From Methylococcaceae bacterium (lineage in GTDB: Bacteria; Pseudomonadota; Gammaproteobacteria; Methylococcales; Methylomonadaceae), in NCBI GenBank assembly GCA_013140705.1, contig JABFSH010000049.1, positions 1 through 51,658 on the forward strand: DNA of 51,658 nt. The letters run 5' to 3'. Of this stretch, positions 17,876 to 26,565 are shown piece after piece (within the stretch, counting starts at the first letter, position 1; each line of letters starts with the position of its first letter). Position numbers and translations under genes: made by a program. Below the pieces are notes generated by a model. That model was not told the origin of the DNA. It searched no databases and worked only from the letters and a program-made list of their open reading frames with translations.

Positions 17876-18555
17876 CGCGAAATCCAGAGGTTTTATGTAG
17901 AAAGTTGGGATTGGATTTTGTTAATCCACAACTTTTTGTCACCGCCCTAACGCATCGAAGTGCGAGCGCTAACAATAACGAACGCCTTGAATTTTTGGGT
18001 GACTCGATATTGGGTTTCGTCATTGCTCAAAAACTCTATGATACTTTTCCTAACTCCTGCGAAGGTGTCCTAAGCCGTTTAAGGGCGGGGCTTGTCAATC
18101 AGGAAACACTGGCAGAATTAGCCAGAAAACTTCAGATTGGAGACTATTTGCGCTTAGGATCTGGCGAGCTAAAAAGTGGCGGTTTTCGACGGGAATCCAT
18201 TTTGTCTGATGCTCTTGAGGCGATATTGGGGGCTTTATTTAAGGATCAGGGGTTCAATGTCTGTCAGGAATTTATCATACAACTGTTTTCTGAAAAGCTG
18301 GCCGCACTTTCTCTCGATAATTGGCAAAAAGATCCTAAAACGCAACTACAGGAATTAATGCAGTCAAAAAAAATGGATCTCCCCGAATATACACTAATTT
18401 CTATGTCGGGTTTAGCCCACGAACAACTGTTTTCGGTCAAGTGTACAACGCCAATGTCGGATAAATCCTCCATCGGTACCGGCGTTTCAAGAAAAAAAGC
18501 TGAACAATCCGCCGCCGAGCAAATGCTTGAAACTTTGACTAAGGGTAAAGAATGA
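17872..18555 (+). CDS. rnc: Ribonuclease III
   Basis: RNase III cuts double-stranded RNA and processes rRNA precursors. The 227-residue protein begins with GTG. The RNase III signature ERLEFLGDSILGFVIAQ is at 37-53 with catalytic acids, and SDALEAILGALFKDQG supplies the second acidic cluster. A C-terminal dsRNA-binding domain (about 155-225) ends in GTGVSRKKAEQSAAEQML. Start and stop overlap the neighbouring genes by 4 bp each, indicating translational coupling from DUF4845 through era. Confidence 0.97.
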   Translation: MTRNPEVLCRKLGLDFVNPQLFVTALTHRSASANNNERLEFLGDSILGFVIAQKLYDTFPNSCEGVLSRLRAGLVNQETLAELARKLQIGDYLRLGSGELKSGGFRRESILSDALEAILGALFKDQGFNVCQEFIIQLFSEKLAALSLDNWQKDPKTQLQELMQSKKMDLPEYTLISMSGLAHEQLFSVKCTTPMSDKSSIGTGVSRKKAEQSAAEQMLETLTKGKE

Positions 18556-19433
18556 ATTGCGGATATGTTGCCTTGATAGGCCGCCCCAATGTTGGGAAAT
18601 CAACCTTAATGAACCATTTGCTGAAGCAAAAAATCAGCATAACTTCACGTAAACCGCAAACAACCCGTCATAGGATTTTAGGAATCAATACCTCTGAAGC
18701 CGGACAAATCATCTATATGGATACCCCGGGTATGCATAGTGGTGGTAAGCGCGCGCTAAATCGCTATCTGAATCGAACCGCAGAGACGACATTGCTTGGT
18801 GTTGATGTAGTGGTTTGGTTAATTGATGGCTTGTCCTGGCATGAATATGATGAGGTGATTTTTAAAAAGCTTGAGCAGGCCGGATTGCCAGTCATACTGG
18901 CTGTCAATAAAGTTGATAAGATCAAGGGCAAGGATGAGATTCTCAGGTTTTTCGATGAAGCCCAACACCGTTTTCCCTTTGAGCATTTGGTGCCTATCTC
19001 GGCGTTAAAAAGCACGAATCTTGATGCGTTGGAAAATTTAATCATCGAATTATTGCCCGAAAGTGAACTTATTTATCCGGAAGACCAGGTGACGGATCGA
19101 TCAGAGCGCTTTCTTTGCGCTGAAATTATCAGAGAAAAATTAACCAGACGACTGGGTGATGAATTACCGTATGCGCTGACTGTCGAAATTGAGCGTTACG
19201 AAGAAAATCCTGGCATTACTAAAATATACGCGTTGATCTGGGTCGAAAAGCTGAGTCAAAAAAATATTGTCATTGGACAGGATGGTGAGGTGTTAAAAAA
19301 AGTGGGTACGGATGCCCGGTATGACATGGAAAAGTTGATTGGCCGAAAAGTCTATTTACAACTTTGGGTCAAAGTGAAAAAGGGCTGGTCGGATAATGAA
19401 AGAGCCTTGCAAAGCTTGGGTTTTAATGACTGA
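18552..19433 (+). CDS. era: GTPase Era
   Basis: Era is an essential GTPase that binds the 3' end of 16S rRNA during 30S maturation. The protein has 293 residues. The G1 motif GRPNVGKST lies at 10-18 and KISITSRKPQTTRHRILGI is the switch I region. DTPGMHSGGKRALNRYLNRT and NKVDKIKGKDEIL supply G3 and G4. The C-terminal KH domain includes IVIGQDGEVLKKVGTDARYD. It overlaps rnc by 4 bp and recO by 8 bp. Confidence 0.98.
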   Translation: MNCGYVALIGRPNVGKSTLMNHLLKQKISITSRKPQTTRHRILGINTSEAGQIIYMDTPGMHSGGKRALNRYLNRTAETTLLGVDVVVWLIDGLSWHEYDEVIFKKLEQAGLPVILAVNKVDKIKGKDEILRFFDEAQHRFPFEHLVPISALKSTNLDALENLIIELLPESELIYPEDQVTDRSERFLCAEIIREKLTRRLGDELPYALTVEIERYEENPGITKIYALIWVEKLSQKNIVIGQDGEVLKKVGTDARYDMEKLIGRKVYLQLWVKVKKGWSDNERALQSLGFND

Positions 19434-20142
19434 AACAGCGGTTTATTTACAACCTGCCTTCATACTACAGCATCGAAAGTTCAGGGAAACCAGTTTGATT
19501 CTGGATGTCTTGACCCGGGATTACGGTAGAGTCTCTCTGTTAGCGAGAGGCGTAAGAAAATCGAGGTCAAAAACTGCAGGCTTACTGCAACCTTTTATTC
19601 CTCTTGCCATCTCATATTTGGGCAGAATGGAATTAAAAATAATGACGAATGTTGAAATTATTCCACCTTATCATCAGTTACAGGGAGCGGCGCTGTATAG
19701 CGGTTTTTATATCAATGAACTGATCGGTTTTTTTTTGCACAAGGATGATCCCCATCCGGAAATATTTAATCATTATCGTGAATGTGTCATCGATTTGGCC
19801 GATTCATCGAAAACAGAGGCCGCATTAAGAAATTTTGAGATTGATTTGGTGCATCATGCGGGCTATGGGTTGCAGCTGAATTATGATTTGCAGCATAATC
19901 AACCACTTGATTCATTAAAAACTTATAAATTCGATATAGAACAGGGACCGATTGAAGCAGAGGATGGTAAGTTTTCCGGTGCTGGTTTGCAAGCCATCAG
20001 CTCAAGGGAATTCAGTGATCCTCAGGTACTTGTTGAAGCAAAGCGGTTAATGAGAACAGTCATAGATAGTTATTTACAGGGGAAGCAACTGAAAACTCGA
20101 TTGATCATGAGTAAAATAATTAAACACACTAAAAATGCATAG
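19426..20142 (+). CDS. recO: DNA repair protein RecO
   Basis: RecO helps load RecA on SSB-coated DNA in the RecFOR pathway. The 238-residue form begins with the ATG at 19426, giving [20 protein letters not shown]. The longer frame from 19396 adds ten residues from inside era that are not family-like. The OB-fold N-terminus contains [20 protein letters not shown] and [18 protein letters not shown]. The helical domain has [10 protein letters not shown]. The usual C-terminal zinc cysteines are not seen. It overlaps era and pdxJ by 8 bp each. Confidence 0.95.
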   Translation: MTETAVYLQPAFILQHRKFRETSLILDVLTRDYGRVSLLARGVRKSRSKTAGLLQPFIPLAISYLGRMELKIMTNVEIIPPYHQLQGAALYSGFYINELIGFFLHKDDPHPEIFNHYRECVIDLADSSKTEAALRNFEIDLVHHAGYGLQLNYDLQHNQPLDSLKTYKFDIEQGPIEAEDGKFSGAGLQAISSREFSDPQVLVEAKRLMRTVIDSYLQGKQLKTRLIMSKIIKHTKNA

Positions 20143-20881
20143 ACAACAAATATTATTAGGTGTCAATATCGATCATATCGCAACGATAAGGCAGGCAAGA
20201 GGTACTAATTATCCTGAGCCGATTCAGGCGGCGTTAATTGCTGAGCAGGCAGGTGCAGACGGAATTACCGCCCATTTGCGCGAAGATCGTCGGCATATTC
20301 AGGATCGCGATATTTTTCTTTTGAAGGAAATGCTGCATACTAGGCTTAATATGGAAATGGCTGTCACCGATGAAATGATTGGAATTGCATCGGAATTAAA
20401 ACCTTATGCTTGTTGTCTCGTACCGGAAAAGCGCGAAGAGTTGACGACCGAGGGCGGGCTTGATGTGGTCGGTAGTTTTTCAAGAATTCAACGGGCGTGT
20501 CAAACATTGGCTGGCGCAGGTATTGAAGTCTCGCTGTTTATAGACCCCATAGAAGTTCAAATTGAAGCTGCAGTCAAGGCAGGTGCGTCTGTCGTTGAAT
20601 TTCATACCGGACAGTTTGCTGAAGCGAAAACGACAGCCCTTCAATCTGCAGAGCTGGACCGTATCAGACAAGCAGCCCGTCTGGCTCATAGTGCAGGGTT
20701 GCAGGCCAATGCCGGGCATGGATTGAATTTTTATAATGTCGAGGTCATTTGTGAAATACCTGAAATAGTGGAGCTCAATATTGGTCATTCGATTATTGCC
20801 CAAGCTCTAATTTCCGGGCTGGCTCAAACGGTAAAGGATTTAAAACAGATAATGAGGGATGCAAGATCGCGTTGCCAATAA
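20135..20881 (+). CDS. pdxJ: Pyridoxine 5'-phosphate synthase
   Basis: PdxJ condenses 1-deoxyxylulose 5-phosphate with 3-amino-2-oxopropyl phosphate to give pyridoxine 5'-phosphate. The 248-residue TIM-barrel protein begins [72 protein letters not shown] and [10 protein letters not shown] follow, all typical phosphate- and substrate-binding segments. It closes the classic operon and the next gene overlaps it. Confidence 0.98.
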   Translation: MHRQQILLGVNIDHIATIRQARGTNYPEPIQAALIAEQAGADGITAHLREDRRHIQDRDIFLLKEMLHTRLNMEMAVTDEMIGIASELKPYACCLVPEKREELTTEGGLDVVGSFSRIQRACQTLAGAGIEVSLFIDPIEVQIEAAVKAGASVVEFHTGQFAEAKTTALQSAELDRIRQAARLAHSAGLQANAGHGLNFYNVEVICEIPEIVELNIGHSIIAQALISGLAQTVKDLKQIMRDARSRCQ

Positions 20882-21629
20882 TAACGAGACATCAGTGAAA
20901 CTTGAACTTTACCAGTTAACTTCAGCAGGTGATAGGGAAATTAACCAGGACTATATGGCGCATATCATTAAAGATGATTACGCGTTATTTGTTGTGGCTG
21001 ATGGATTGGGTGGGCATCATGCGGGGGAAAAAGCGTCCCGATTTTTTTGTCAGGGCTTAATTAGTCAAGCTGAAGTCTATAGCAAACGGATGGCCGATGA
21101 ACCGGCTGAGACTTTTTCTGAATGGCTGACTGCTGCCGTCAAGGAAATGAAACGATTATTTCAGGATGACATATCTGCCGATGCAGCCTACACGACCTGC
21201 GCCATTCTTTTTATCGATAAAAGGCGTGTCTTGACGGCGCATTGTGGTGATTCGCGCATCTATAGAATGAATTCACAACAGGTTTTGTGGCGCACTTGTG
21301 ATCATTCGGTGCCTCAGGAATTATTTAATGAAGGTTGGATTACAGAGCAGGAAATTGCTCAACATCCGGCTCAGAATCAGTTGACGCGCAGTCTGAACGT
21401 ATTAAAGGAACACAGAGCGGAAATAAATTTATATCCGGCTATAAAAAAGGGCGAAACGTTCATTATCTGTAGCGATGGTTTTTGGGCTTATGTGAAGCAG
21501 CATGAATTGCTGCAATTGGCCCAATTAACGAGTACTAAGGTAGAGTTGGCAAAGTTGGCAAGATTGGCAGTGTTTCGAGCCAACGGAAAAAGCGACAATA
21601 TAACGGTGCAATCAGTGAGATGCTTATGA
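20859..21629 (+). CDS. PP2C-type serine/threonine phosphatase
   Basis: This 256-residue metal-dependent phosphatase is of the bacterial PP2C (Stp/PrpC) kind. Motifs are [28 protein letters not shown] (metal-binding Asp and Gly), [24 protein letters not shown] and [11 protein letters not shown] (second metal Asp). It is cytoplasmic, with no membrane segment. The ATG at 20859 overlaps pdxJ by 23 bases, and a GTG at 20895 is an alternative start. The partner Ser/Thr kinase usually encoded beside such enzymes is not in the window, so the substrate is unknown. Confidence 0.85.
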   Translation: MQDRVANNNETSVKLELYQLTSAGDREINQDYMAHIIKDDYALFVVADGLGGHHAGEKASRFFCQGLISQAEVYSKRMADEPAETFSEWLTAAVKEMKRLFQDDISADAAYTTCAILFIDKRRVLTAHCGDSRIYRMNSQQVLWRTCDHSVPQELFNEGWITEQEIAQHPAQNQLTRSLNVLKEHRAEINLYPAIKKGETFIICSDGFWAYVKQHELLQLAQLTSTKVELAKLARLAVFRANGKSDNITVQSVRCL

Positions 21630-21663
21630 GAGAAAGGCTCGAATCCTTCAGGCAAGGCCTATA

Positions 21664-22626
21664 TTAATGTGTTGTCAATCCGTGTTTTTGCATACGGTAC
21701 AGCAATGTATCTCTTGAAAGCCCTAATAGTCTTGCTGATTTGCTTCTATTACCATTGGTTCGGTTCAATGCTTGATTTATCAAATCAGCTTCAATTGAGT
21801 CGAGCTGGATGCCTGTTTCAGGTAAAATGTAACCCGAGCTTTTAGCCCGGCGATCAATACTGACTGAACGAACTTCAAGCGGTAGATTTTCAGGTTCAAT
21901 GGTTTTGCCAGCTAGTAGAATACTGAGTCGTTCACACAAATTACGTAATTCGCGAATATTGCCAGGCCATTTATAGGCCTTTAAAATAGTTAAAGACTGC
22001 TTGCTGAACGTTGGCGCCGTGATGGTATGTTCGCTCGCGAACATTGAAAGAAAATGGTTGGCAAGATGTTCGATATCTTCTGATCGTTGTGCCAAAGTTG
22101 GGAGTTCGATAGGCACTACATTCAATCTGAAATATAAATCACTTCTAAATTCCCCTGCCTTGATCTGCTTGGTCAGATCAACATTGGTTGCGGCTATGAT
22201 TCGCACGTCGACAAAGTAGGGTTTGGTATCGCCTACGGCCAGACATTCTCCTGAGTCGAGGAAGCGCAATAATCTACCTTGGATTGATACAGGTAGTGAA
22301 TTGATTTCATCAAGAAACAGCGTGCCGCCGTCAGCTGCCTTAAACAGGCCGGATGCACTGGAGTTTGCACCGGTAAATGCACCTTTCTTGTGTCCAAAAA
22401 GTTCTGATTCAATCAGGCCTTCGGGCAAAGCGGCACAGTTTAAAGTGATAAAGTTTTTATCAGAACGCGAACTGGCTTTCTGTATGGTTTGAGCGAGAAC
22501 TTCCTTTCCGGTCCCTGTTTCTCCTTTAAGGAGAATGGTTACATCCGTAGAAGCTGCTATCTGAGCAACACGAATTAAGGAATCCAACGCCGGAGATTGA
22601 CCGATAATCGAATTGAAATGACTCAT
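21664..22626 (-). CDS. Sigma-54-dependent activator without N-terminal sensor domain
   Basis: This 320-residue AAA+ activator starts directly at the central domain. Walker A GETGTGKE is at 35-42, ESELFGHKKGAFTGA includes the GAFTGA sigma-54 contact loop at 82-87, and Walker B GTLFLDEINS at 101-110. The arginine-containing WPGNIRELRNLCERLSILL segment is present. A Fis-type helix-turn-helix ends the protein (NRSKSARLLGLSRDTLLYRM). With no receiver, GAF or PAS domain it would be constitutive, like PspF, or controlled by a partner protein. It is convergent with the PP2C gene and follows a TauE/SafE-like gene on the same strand by 10 bases. Confidence 0.85.
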   Translation of the reverse strand: MSHFNSIIGQSPALDSLIRVAQIAASTDVTILLKGETGTGKEVLAQTIQKASSRSDKNFITLNCAALPEGLIESELFGHKKGAFTGANSSASGLFKAADGGTLFLDEINSLPVSIQGRLLRFLDSGECLAVGDTKPYFVDVRIIAATNVDLTKQIKAGEFRSDLYFRLNVVPIELPTLAQRSEDIEHLANHFLSMFASEHTITAPTFSKQSLTILKAYKWPGNIRELRNLCERLSILLAGKTIEPENLPLEVRSVSIDRRAKSSGYILPETGIQLDSIEADLINQALNRTNGNRSKSARLLGLSRDTLLYRMQKHGLTTH

Positions 22627-22636
22627 AATTAGCTCT

Positions 22637-23365
22637 TTAATGTAAGTTGTTATGATTTATTAAAGCCATTGGATTAAGCCATGGCATTGCCGCTAACAGT
22701 GCCAATGCAATCATAAACAAGCCGATAGCCTGCTTAAAGCGTTGCATTCTGGAAAGTCGCGTTAATACTCCGGTCATTATACCGACACCCATAACCGCAG
22801 GTAAAGTACCTAAACCGAAAAAAAGCATGGTCAGCGCACTTATTTTGACGTCGCCCGTTGCAGCAGCGAGAGCTAAAGCGGCATAGACCAGTCCACAGGG
22901 TAACCAGCCCCAAACCATGCCAAATACAAATGCATGAGTACGGTTTTTTACCGGTATGAGCCGACGGCCATAAGGCTCTATCAGCTTCCAGAAATGTAAA
23001 CCCGCTTTTTCGATATAGGCAAAGCGTGGAAACCAACCGGCAATATAGAGGCCTGCGCTTGCCATGATCACTGCAGATAGTAGCTGCAAAATACGATGGC
23101 CATGCAATTCGGCCATATGCATGGTAGCGATGGAATGGACTATTCCAGCGATGGCCCCTGCCAGTGTGTAGCTAAAAATCCGACCAAAATTGTAATTAAA
23201 GACAAACGGCAACAGCAATTTCTTTTTGTTGCGAATCTCGGGGCTGAGACTCAGTGTGAGTGTTCCAATGATGGAACCGCACATGCCGATGCAGTGCATA
23301 CTGCTGAACAAGCCCATCGCAAATGCGACCAAATAGGATGCTGTAAAAGCGGGATCAAAGACCAT
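22637..23365 (-). CDS. TauE/SafE-like (UreH-domain) membrane transporter
   Basis: This 242-residue integral membrane protein has about six predicted helices. The N-terminal motif FAMGLFSSMHCIGMCGSIIG (MHCxGMCG) marks the COG2836/UreH-domain branch, often found with copper or cytochrome-oxidase assembly genes. Other members are annotated as sulfite exporters. A second motif, VWGWLPCGLVYAAL, has a paired helix and a cysteine. The MHC and PCG cysteines and the early histidine would fit transition-metal transport. It shares an operon with the downstream sigma-54 activator gene. No ccoNOP genes are seen nearby. Confidence 0.8.
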   Translation of the reverse strand: MVFDPAFTASYLVAFAMGLFSSMHCIGMCGSIIGTLTLSLSPEIRNKKKLLLPFVFNYNFGRIFSYTLAGAIAGIVHSIATMHMAELHGHRILQLLSAVIMASAGLYIAGWFPRFAYIEKAGLHFWKLIEPYGRRLIPVKNRTHAFVFGMVWGWLPCGLVYAALALAAATGDVKISALTMLFFGLGTLPAVMGVGIMTGVLTRLSRMQRFKQAIGLFMIALALLAAMPWLNPMALINHNNLH

Positions 23366-23436
23366 AATCGGCTATGTTATCATAGAAAACGTTAGTTTCA
23401 GAGTAATTGTAAGTTATCAGCTTTAGGCTAGGTGGC

Positions 23437-24171
23437 TTATTGTCCAAAGACACCAAAAATTTGGCCTTGAATTTTTTCAGCCATCGCTTTTGAATTTTCT
23501 GCATCACGGATCGGTCGGCCCACGACTATATAATCCGCGCCATTCTCAAAAGCCATTTCAACGCTGACCACCCGCTTTTGATCGTCCTCTTCACGATTGT
23601 CGACCGGTCTGATGCCGGGGGTAATGACCAGGAGTCGATGATCCAGATGTTCTCTGAGCATGGATACCTCTAGACCGGAAGAAACAATGCCGTCACATCC
23701 GATTTGCAAGGCTCGTTTGGCGCGGGATAGCACTAAACTACGCACATCACATTGAAATCCCAAGTCGTCTAAATCGCCGCGATCGAGACTGGTTAACGCA
23801 GTCACGGCCAACACCTTCAGATCACCTTTGTTTCTGGCCGCTGCCTCCATGATGGCGTCGTTGCCATGAATGGTCGCCAGGTCGACGCCTTTGAGGCTCA
23901 ACGCCTTGATGGCTCGACCCACGGTGGCCGGGACATCAAAGAATTTTAAATCCACAAAAACTTTTTTATTGCGTTGTTTTAGCCATTCAATGAAGCTGAA
24001 GCAATCGCCAGACATGAATAACTCCATGCCGACCTTATAAAAAATAACGGAATCGCCTAATTCTTCGACCAAATCCTGCGCCTCGTGAATGCTGGGCACG
24101 TCTAGTGCCATAATTAATCGTTCCCTGACGGGTATGGTTTTTGTGGACTGACATGAATTGGACATAGGCAA
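23437..24171 (-). CDS. pyrF: Orotidine 5'-phosphate decarboxylase
   Basis: PyrF decarboxylates OMP to UMP, the last step of pyrimidine synthesis. The protein of 244 residues from the ATG at 24171 carries a short N-terminal extension. Shorter starts inside this are possible, since the conserved domain begins at RLIMALDVPS. The catalytic motif DLKFFDVP (D74, K76, D79) is intact. VVTPGIRP-type VITPGIRP and DYIVVGRPI (phosphate gripper) follow. It is divergent from the AEC transporter gene and stands alone. Confidence 0.95.
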   Translation of the reverse strand: MPMSNSCQSTKTIPVRERLIMALDVPSIHEAQDLVEELGDSVIFYKVGMELFMSGDCFSFIEWLKQRNKKVFVDLKFFDVPATVGRAIKALSLKGVDLATIHGNDAIMEAAARNKGDLKVLAVTALTSLDRGDLDDLGFQCDVRSLVLSRAKRALQIGCDGIVSSGLEVSMLREHLDHRLLVITPGIRPVDNREEDDQKRVVSVEMAFENGADYIVVGRPIRDAENSKAMAEKIQGQIFGVFGQ

Positions 24172-24261
24172 AAATGCGCAGGTTTGAAAAAATTCCCTAT
24201 GGTACCGGAACTTCTCTATTTGTTGAATGATAAAATCAGCAAATTAACAGAAATCGGTTTT

Positions 24262-25191
24262 ATGAACACAACACTTATTCAAATGGCCATGCTGATGGCT
24301 TGCGGAGTTGGCTGGCGGATGCTGAGTCCGGCTGGATTGACTGCAGGACAAACCCGGTTGGTTTTGACTTCGTTTGTCTACTACTTGCTTTTACCGGCCA
24401 TGGTTTTGGATGTTTTGTGGTCGGCGGATATTGGCTTGAACTCTCTCCAGTATAGTTTGCTGGGTGTCAGCAGTATTGTCATTGCCATGCTGTGCATCTT
24501 CATTACAGGCAAGCTATGCAGATTTGAGTCTAAGCGCCTTGGTGCCATGATATTGGCTGTAGTGCCCAATGTGACTTATCTGGGGTTGCCGGTAATTGAA
24601 CAAACTTTCGGAAGCTGGGCGAGGTCAATCGTCATACAACTGGATTTGTTTGCAGCAGCACCTATCGTTTTTACGATAGGCATTATGGTGGCACGGCATT
24701 ACGGAGAGGATTATGCGACAGACCGTAAACCCGTATGGCTATTCTTGAATGCACCGCCATTTTGGGCGGCAGGCTTGGCGGTTGCTTTAAACCTATGCCA
24801 AATTACCGCTCCAGCATGGTTTTCCGGGGTTTTACATAAACTGTCTGCAGCCGTGGTTCCTTTGATGCTTGTTTCACTGGGCCTGGCTTTAAGCTGGAAA
24901 GCTGTAACTTTTAGAAACATTCCTTATGTAATACCTGTTGTTCTGATAAAAATGGTCTTGATGCCGATTTTTGCGATGATTTTGGTGGGTTATTTGACGA
25001 TTGATGATCCAAGCAAATCAGTTGCTGTACTGGATCTGGCCATGCCTAGCATGGTGCTTGGCGTGGTTTTTTGTGACCGCTACCGATTGGATAGTTCGCT
25101 TTACGCCATGACAGTTACCGTTACGACGGCATTAAGTTTAATTTCGTTGCCGTTCTGGCATAACGTTCTAACTGAGAATTTTTTAAAATGA
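24262..25191 (+). CDS. AEC-family auxin-efflux-carrier-like transporter
   Basis: This membrane protein of about 309 residues starts at the ATG at 24262 (MNTTLIQMAMLMACGVGWRM). TTG and ATG codons further upstream at 24184 and 24199 would add a non-hydrophobic extension. Around ten membrane segments are visible, in two halves, with VPNVTYLGLPVIE resembling the conserved AEC N-P-region and LVSLGLALSWK in the second half. The family exports carboxylates and related compounds, and the substrate here is unknown. Its stop overlaps the ATG of the CinA-like gene by 4 bp. Confidence 0.8.
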   Translation: MNTTLIQMAMLMACGVGWRMLSPAGLTAGQTRLVLTSFVYYLLLPAMVLDVLWSADIGLNSLQYSLLGVSSIVIAMLCIFITGKLCRFESKRLGAMILAVVPNVTYLGLPVIEQTFGSWARSIVIQLDLFAAAPIVFTIGIMVARHYGEDYATDRKPVWLFLNAPPFWAAGLAVALNLCQITAPAWFSGVLHKLSAAVVPLMLVSLGLALSWKAVTFRNIPYVIPVVLIKMVLMPIFAMILVGYLTIDDPSKSVAVLDLAMPSMVLGVVFCDRYRLDSSLYAMTVTVTTALSLISLPFWHNVLTENFLK

Positions 25192-26423
25192 ATCCCATAC
25201 TGGAAGTTTTCTCCCAAGGCGAAGAAATAGTTACCGGTCAAACGGTGGATACCAATGCGGCATGGTTATCGCAGCAAGCCGTGCAGCTGGGATTCACTGT
25301 GTCTCGCCACACCGTGGTAGGCGATAAATTGGAAGATCTTGTGCTTTTGCTCAACGACATTGCACAGCGCGCTGACTGTTGCATCTGTACTGGCGGTTTG
25401 GGACCAACCAGCGACGATCTAACGGCTGAGGCTGTTGCCAACGCTTTTCAACGGCCTTTACAATTCGATGAAAGCGCATATACGCAAATGAAAGACTATT
25501 TTGCCAATCGTAACAAATCCATGCCCGAAACAAATCGCAAACAGGCCTTGCTTCCACAGGGTGCCGAGCGTATTGATAATGATTGGGGAACTGCACCAGG
25601 ATTTGCTTTACAACAGGGGCGTTGCTGGTTTGCATTTTTGCCGGGTGTGCCGATGGAAATGCGTTTTATGTTTACCGAAAAAATTCTGCCGAGCATGAAT
25701 AATCGATTTTCTTTAAAGCCTAGTCAATTGATTATATTGAGAACTATTGGTATGGGTGAGTCGGATATTCAGGAAAGAATTAAATCGGTTCAAATCTCAG
25801 ATTCAGTGCAATTGGGATTTCGTGCTGACACTGACGAGGTGCAAGTCAAGTTACTGTTTGCTTCCGATTATCCTGAAACTGCTATTCAAGCGCTGGTATC
25901 GGAAATTGCTGCAAAACTAGGTGACAATGTTTTTAGTATCGATGGACAAAGTGAAATTGTGGGCGACCTGGTTTCGGTTGTCGACCAGTTAATGCGGCGC
26001 AGTCAGCATACGTTGGCCGTGATTGAGACAGCTAGCCAAGGCCTGATAGCAGCGAAATGTATCAATGCATCCTGGCTACTGGAGGCGCAATACCAACAAT
26101 CCTTTGCAAAGTTAATGGAAAAATGGGCAATTCAAGTGGATACTGGAGATCCTATGTCCACGGCAAAAGCAGTGGCTGGCTTGGCTCAAAAAAATACGCA
26201 GGCCGATTTGATGCTGGTTCAGCTCTATACTGGAAGTGAGCAACATTATTCAGACAAAAACCAAAGCATCACCTTGTTTAGCGTTTTGTTGCACGATGGT
26301 CATTATCAGCAGGCTATACATACCATCGCTGGACCGGTCAAGCGCAAGCAAAACCAGTCCGCATTATTGGCGCTGGATTTATTGCGCAGGTATTTGCAAT
26401 CCGTACATTTTGCGCAAGGCTAG
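25188..26423 (+). CDS. cinA: CinA-like protein with degenerate deamidase domain
   Basis: This 411-residue protein is of CinA length and layout. The N-terminal MoaB/MogA-like domain (1-170) shows EVFSQGEEIVTGQTVDTNAA, TGGLGPTSDDLTAEAVANAF and FLPGVPMEMRFMF. The KH-like central part is at about 170-250. The C-terminal domain (about 255-400) should be the NMN deamidase. Its catalytic ESCTGG motif is replaced by ETASQG in TLAVIETASQGLIAAK, so pyridine-nucleotide deamidase activity is doubtful. It is coupled to the AEC transporter gene by a 4-bp overlap. It could serve only the N-terminal (ADP-ribose pyrophosphatase-type) function or be structural. Confidence 0.85.
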   Translation: MNPILEVFSQGEEIVTGQTVDTNAAWLSQQAVQLGFTVSRHTVVGDKLEDLVLLLNDIAQRADCCICTGGLGPTSDDLTAEAVANAFQRPLQFDESAYTQMKDYFANRNKSMPETNRKQALLPQGAERIDNDWGTAPGFALQQGRCWFAFLPGVPMEMRFMFTEKILPSMNNRFSLKPSQLIILRTIGMGESDIQERIKSVQISDSVQLGFRADTDEVQVKLLFASDYPETAIQALVSEIAAKLGDNVFSIDGQSEIVGDLVSVVDQLMRRSQHTLAVIETASQGLIAAKCINASWLLEAQYQQSFAKLMEKWAIQVDTGDPMSTAKAVAGLAQKNTQADLMLVQLYTGSEQHYSDKNQSITLFSVLLHDGHYQQAIHTIAGPVKRKQNQSALLALDLLRRYLQSVHFAQG

Positions 26424-26497
26424 GTTGACCTGCTTTAAAGTTTGGGTTTTTTCACCTTTTGCCTGGTGCCTTTTACCGTTGAAAAATTTGCTATTAT

Positions 26498-26526
26498 TTG
26501 ACATGTTGTATTAACAACAGTAATTT
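26498..26526 (+). promoter_or_regulatory. Promoter of alaC with palindromic spacer
   Basis: TTGACA (26498-26503) and TAATTT (26521-26526) are 17 bases apart. The spacer contains the inverted repeat TGTTGT-ATTA-ACAACA (26504-26519), a likely operator between the two promoter boxes. The alaC start follows 40 bases later. Confidence 0.6.
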
Positions 26527-26565
26527 AGATCGTTTTTCTTAGTCAACCTACAGACCGAATGTTTA

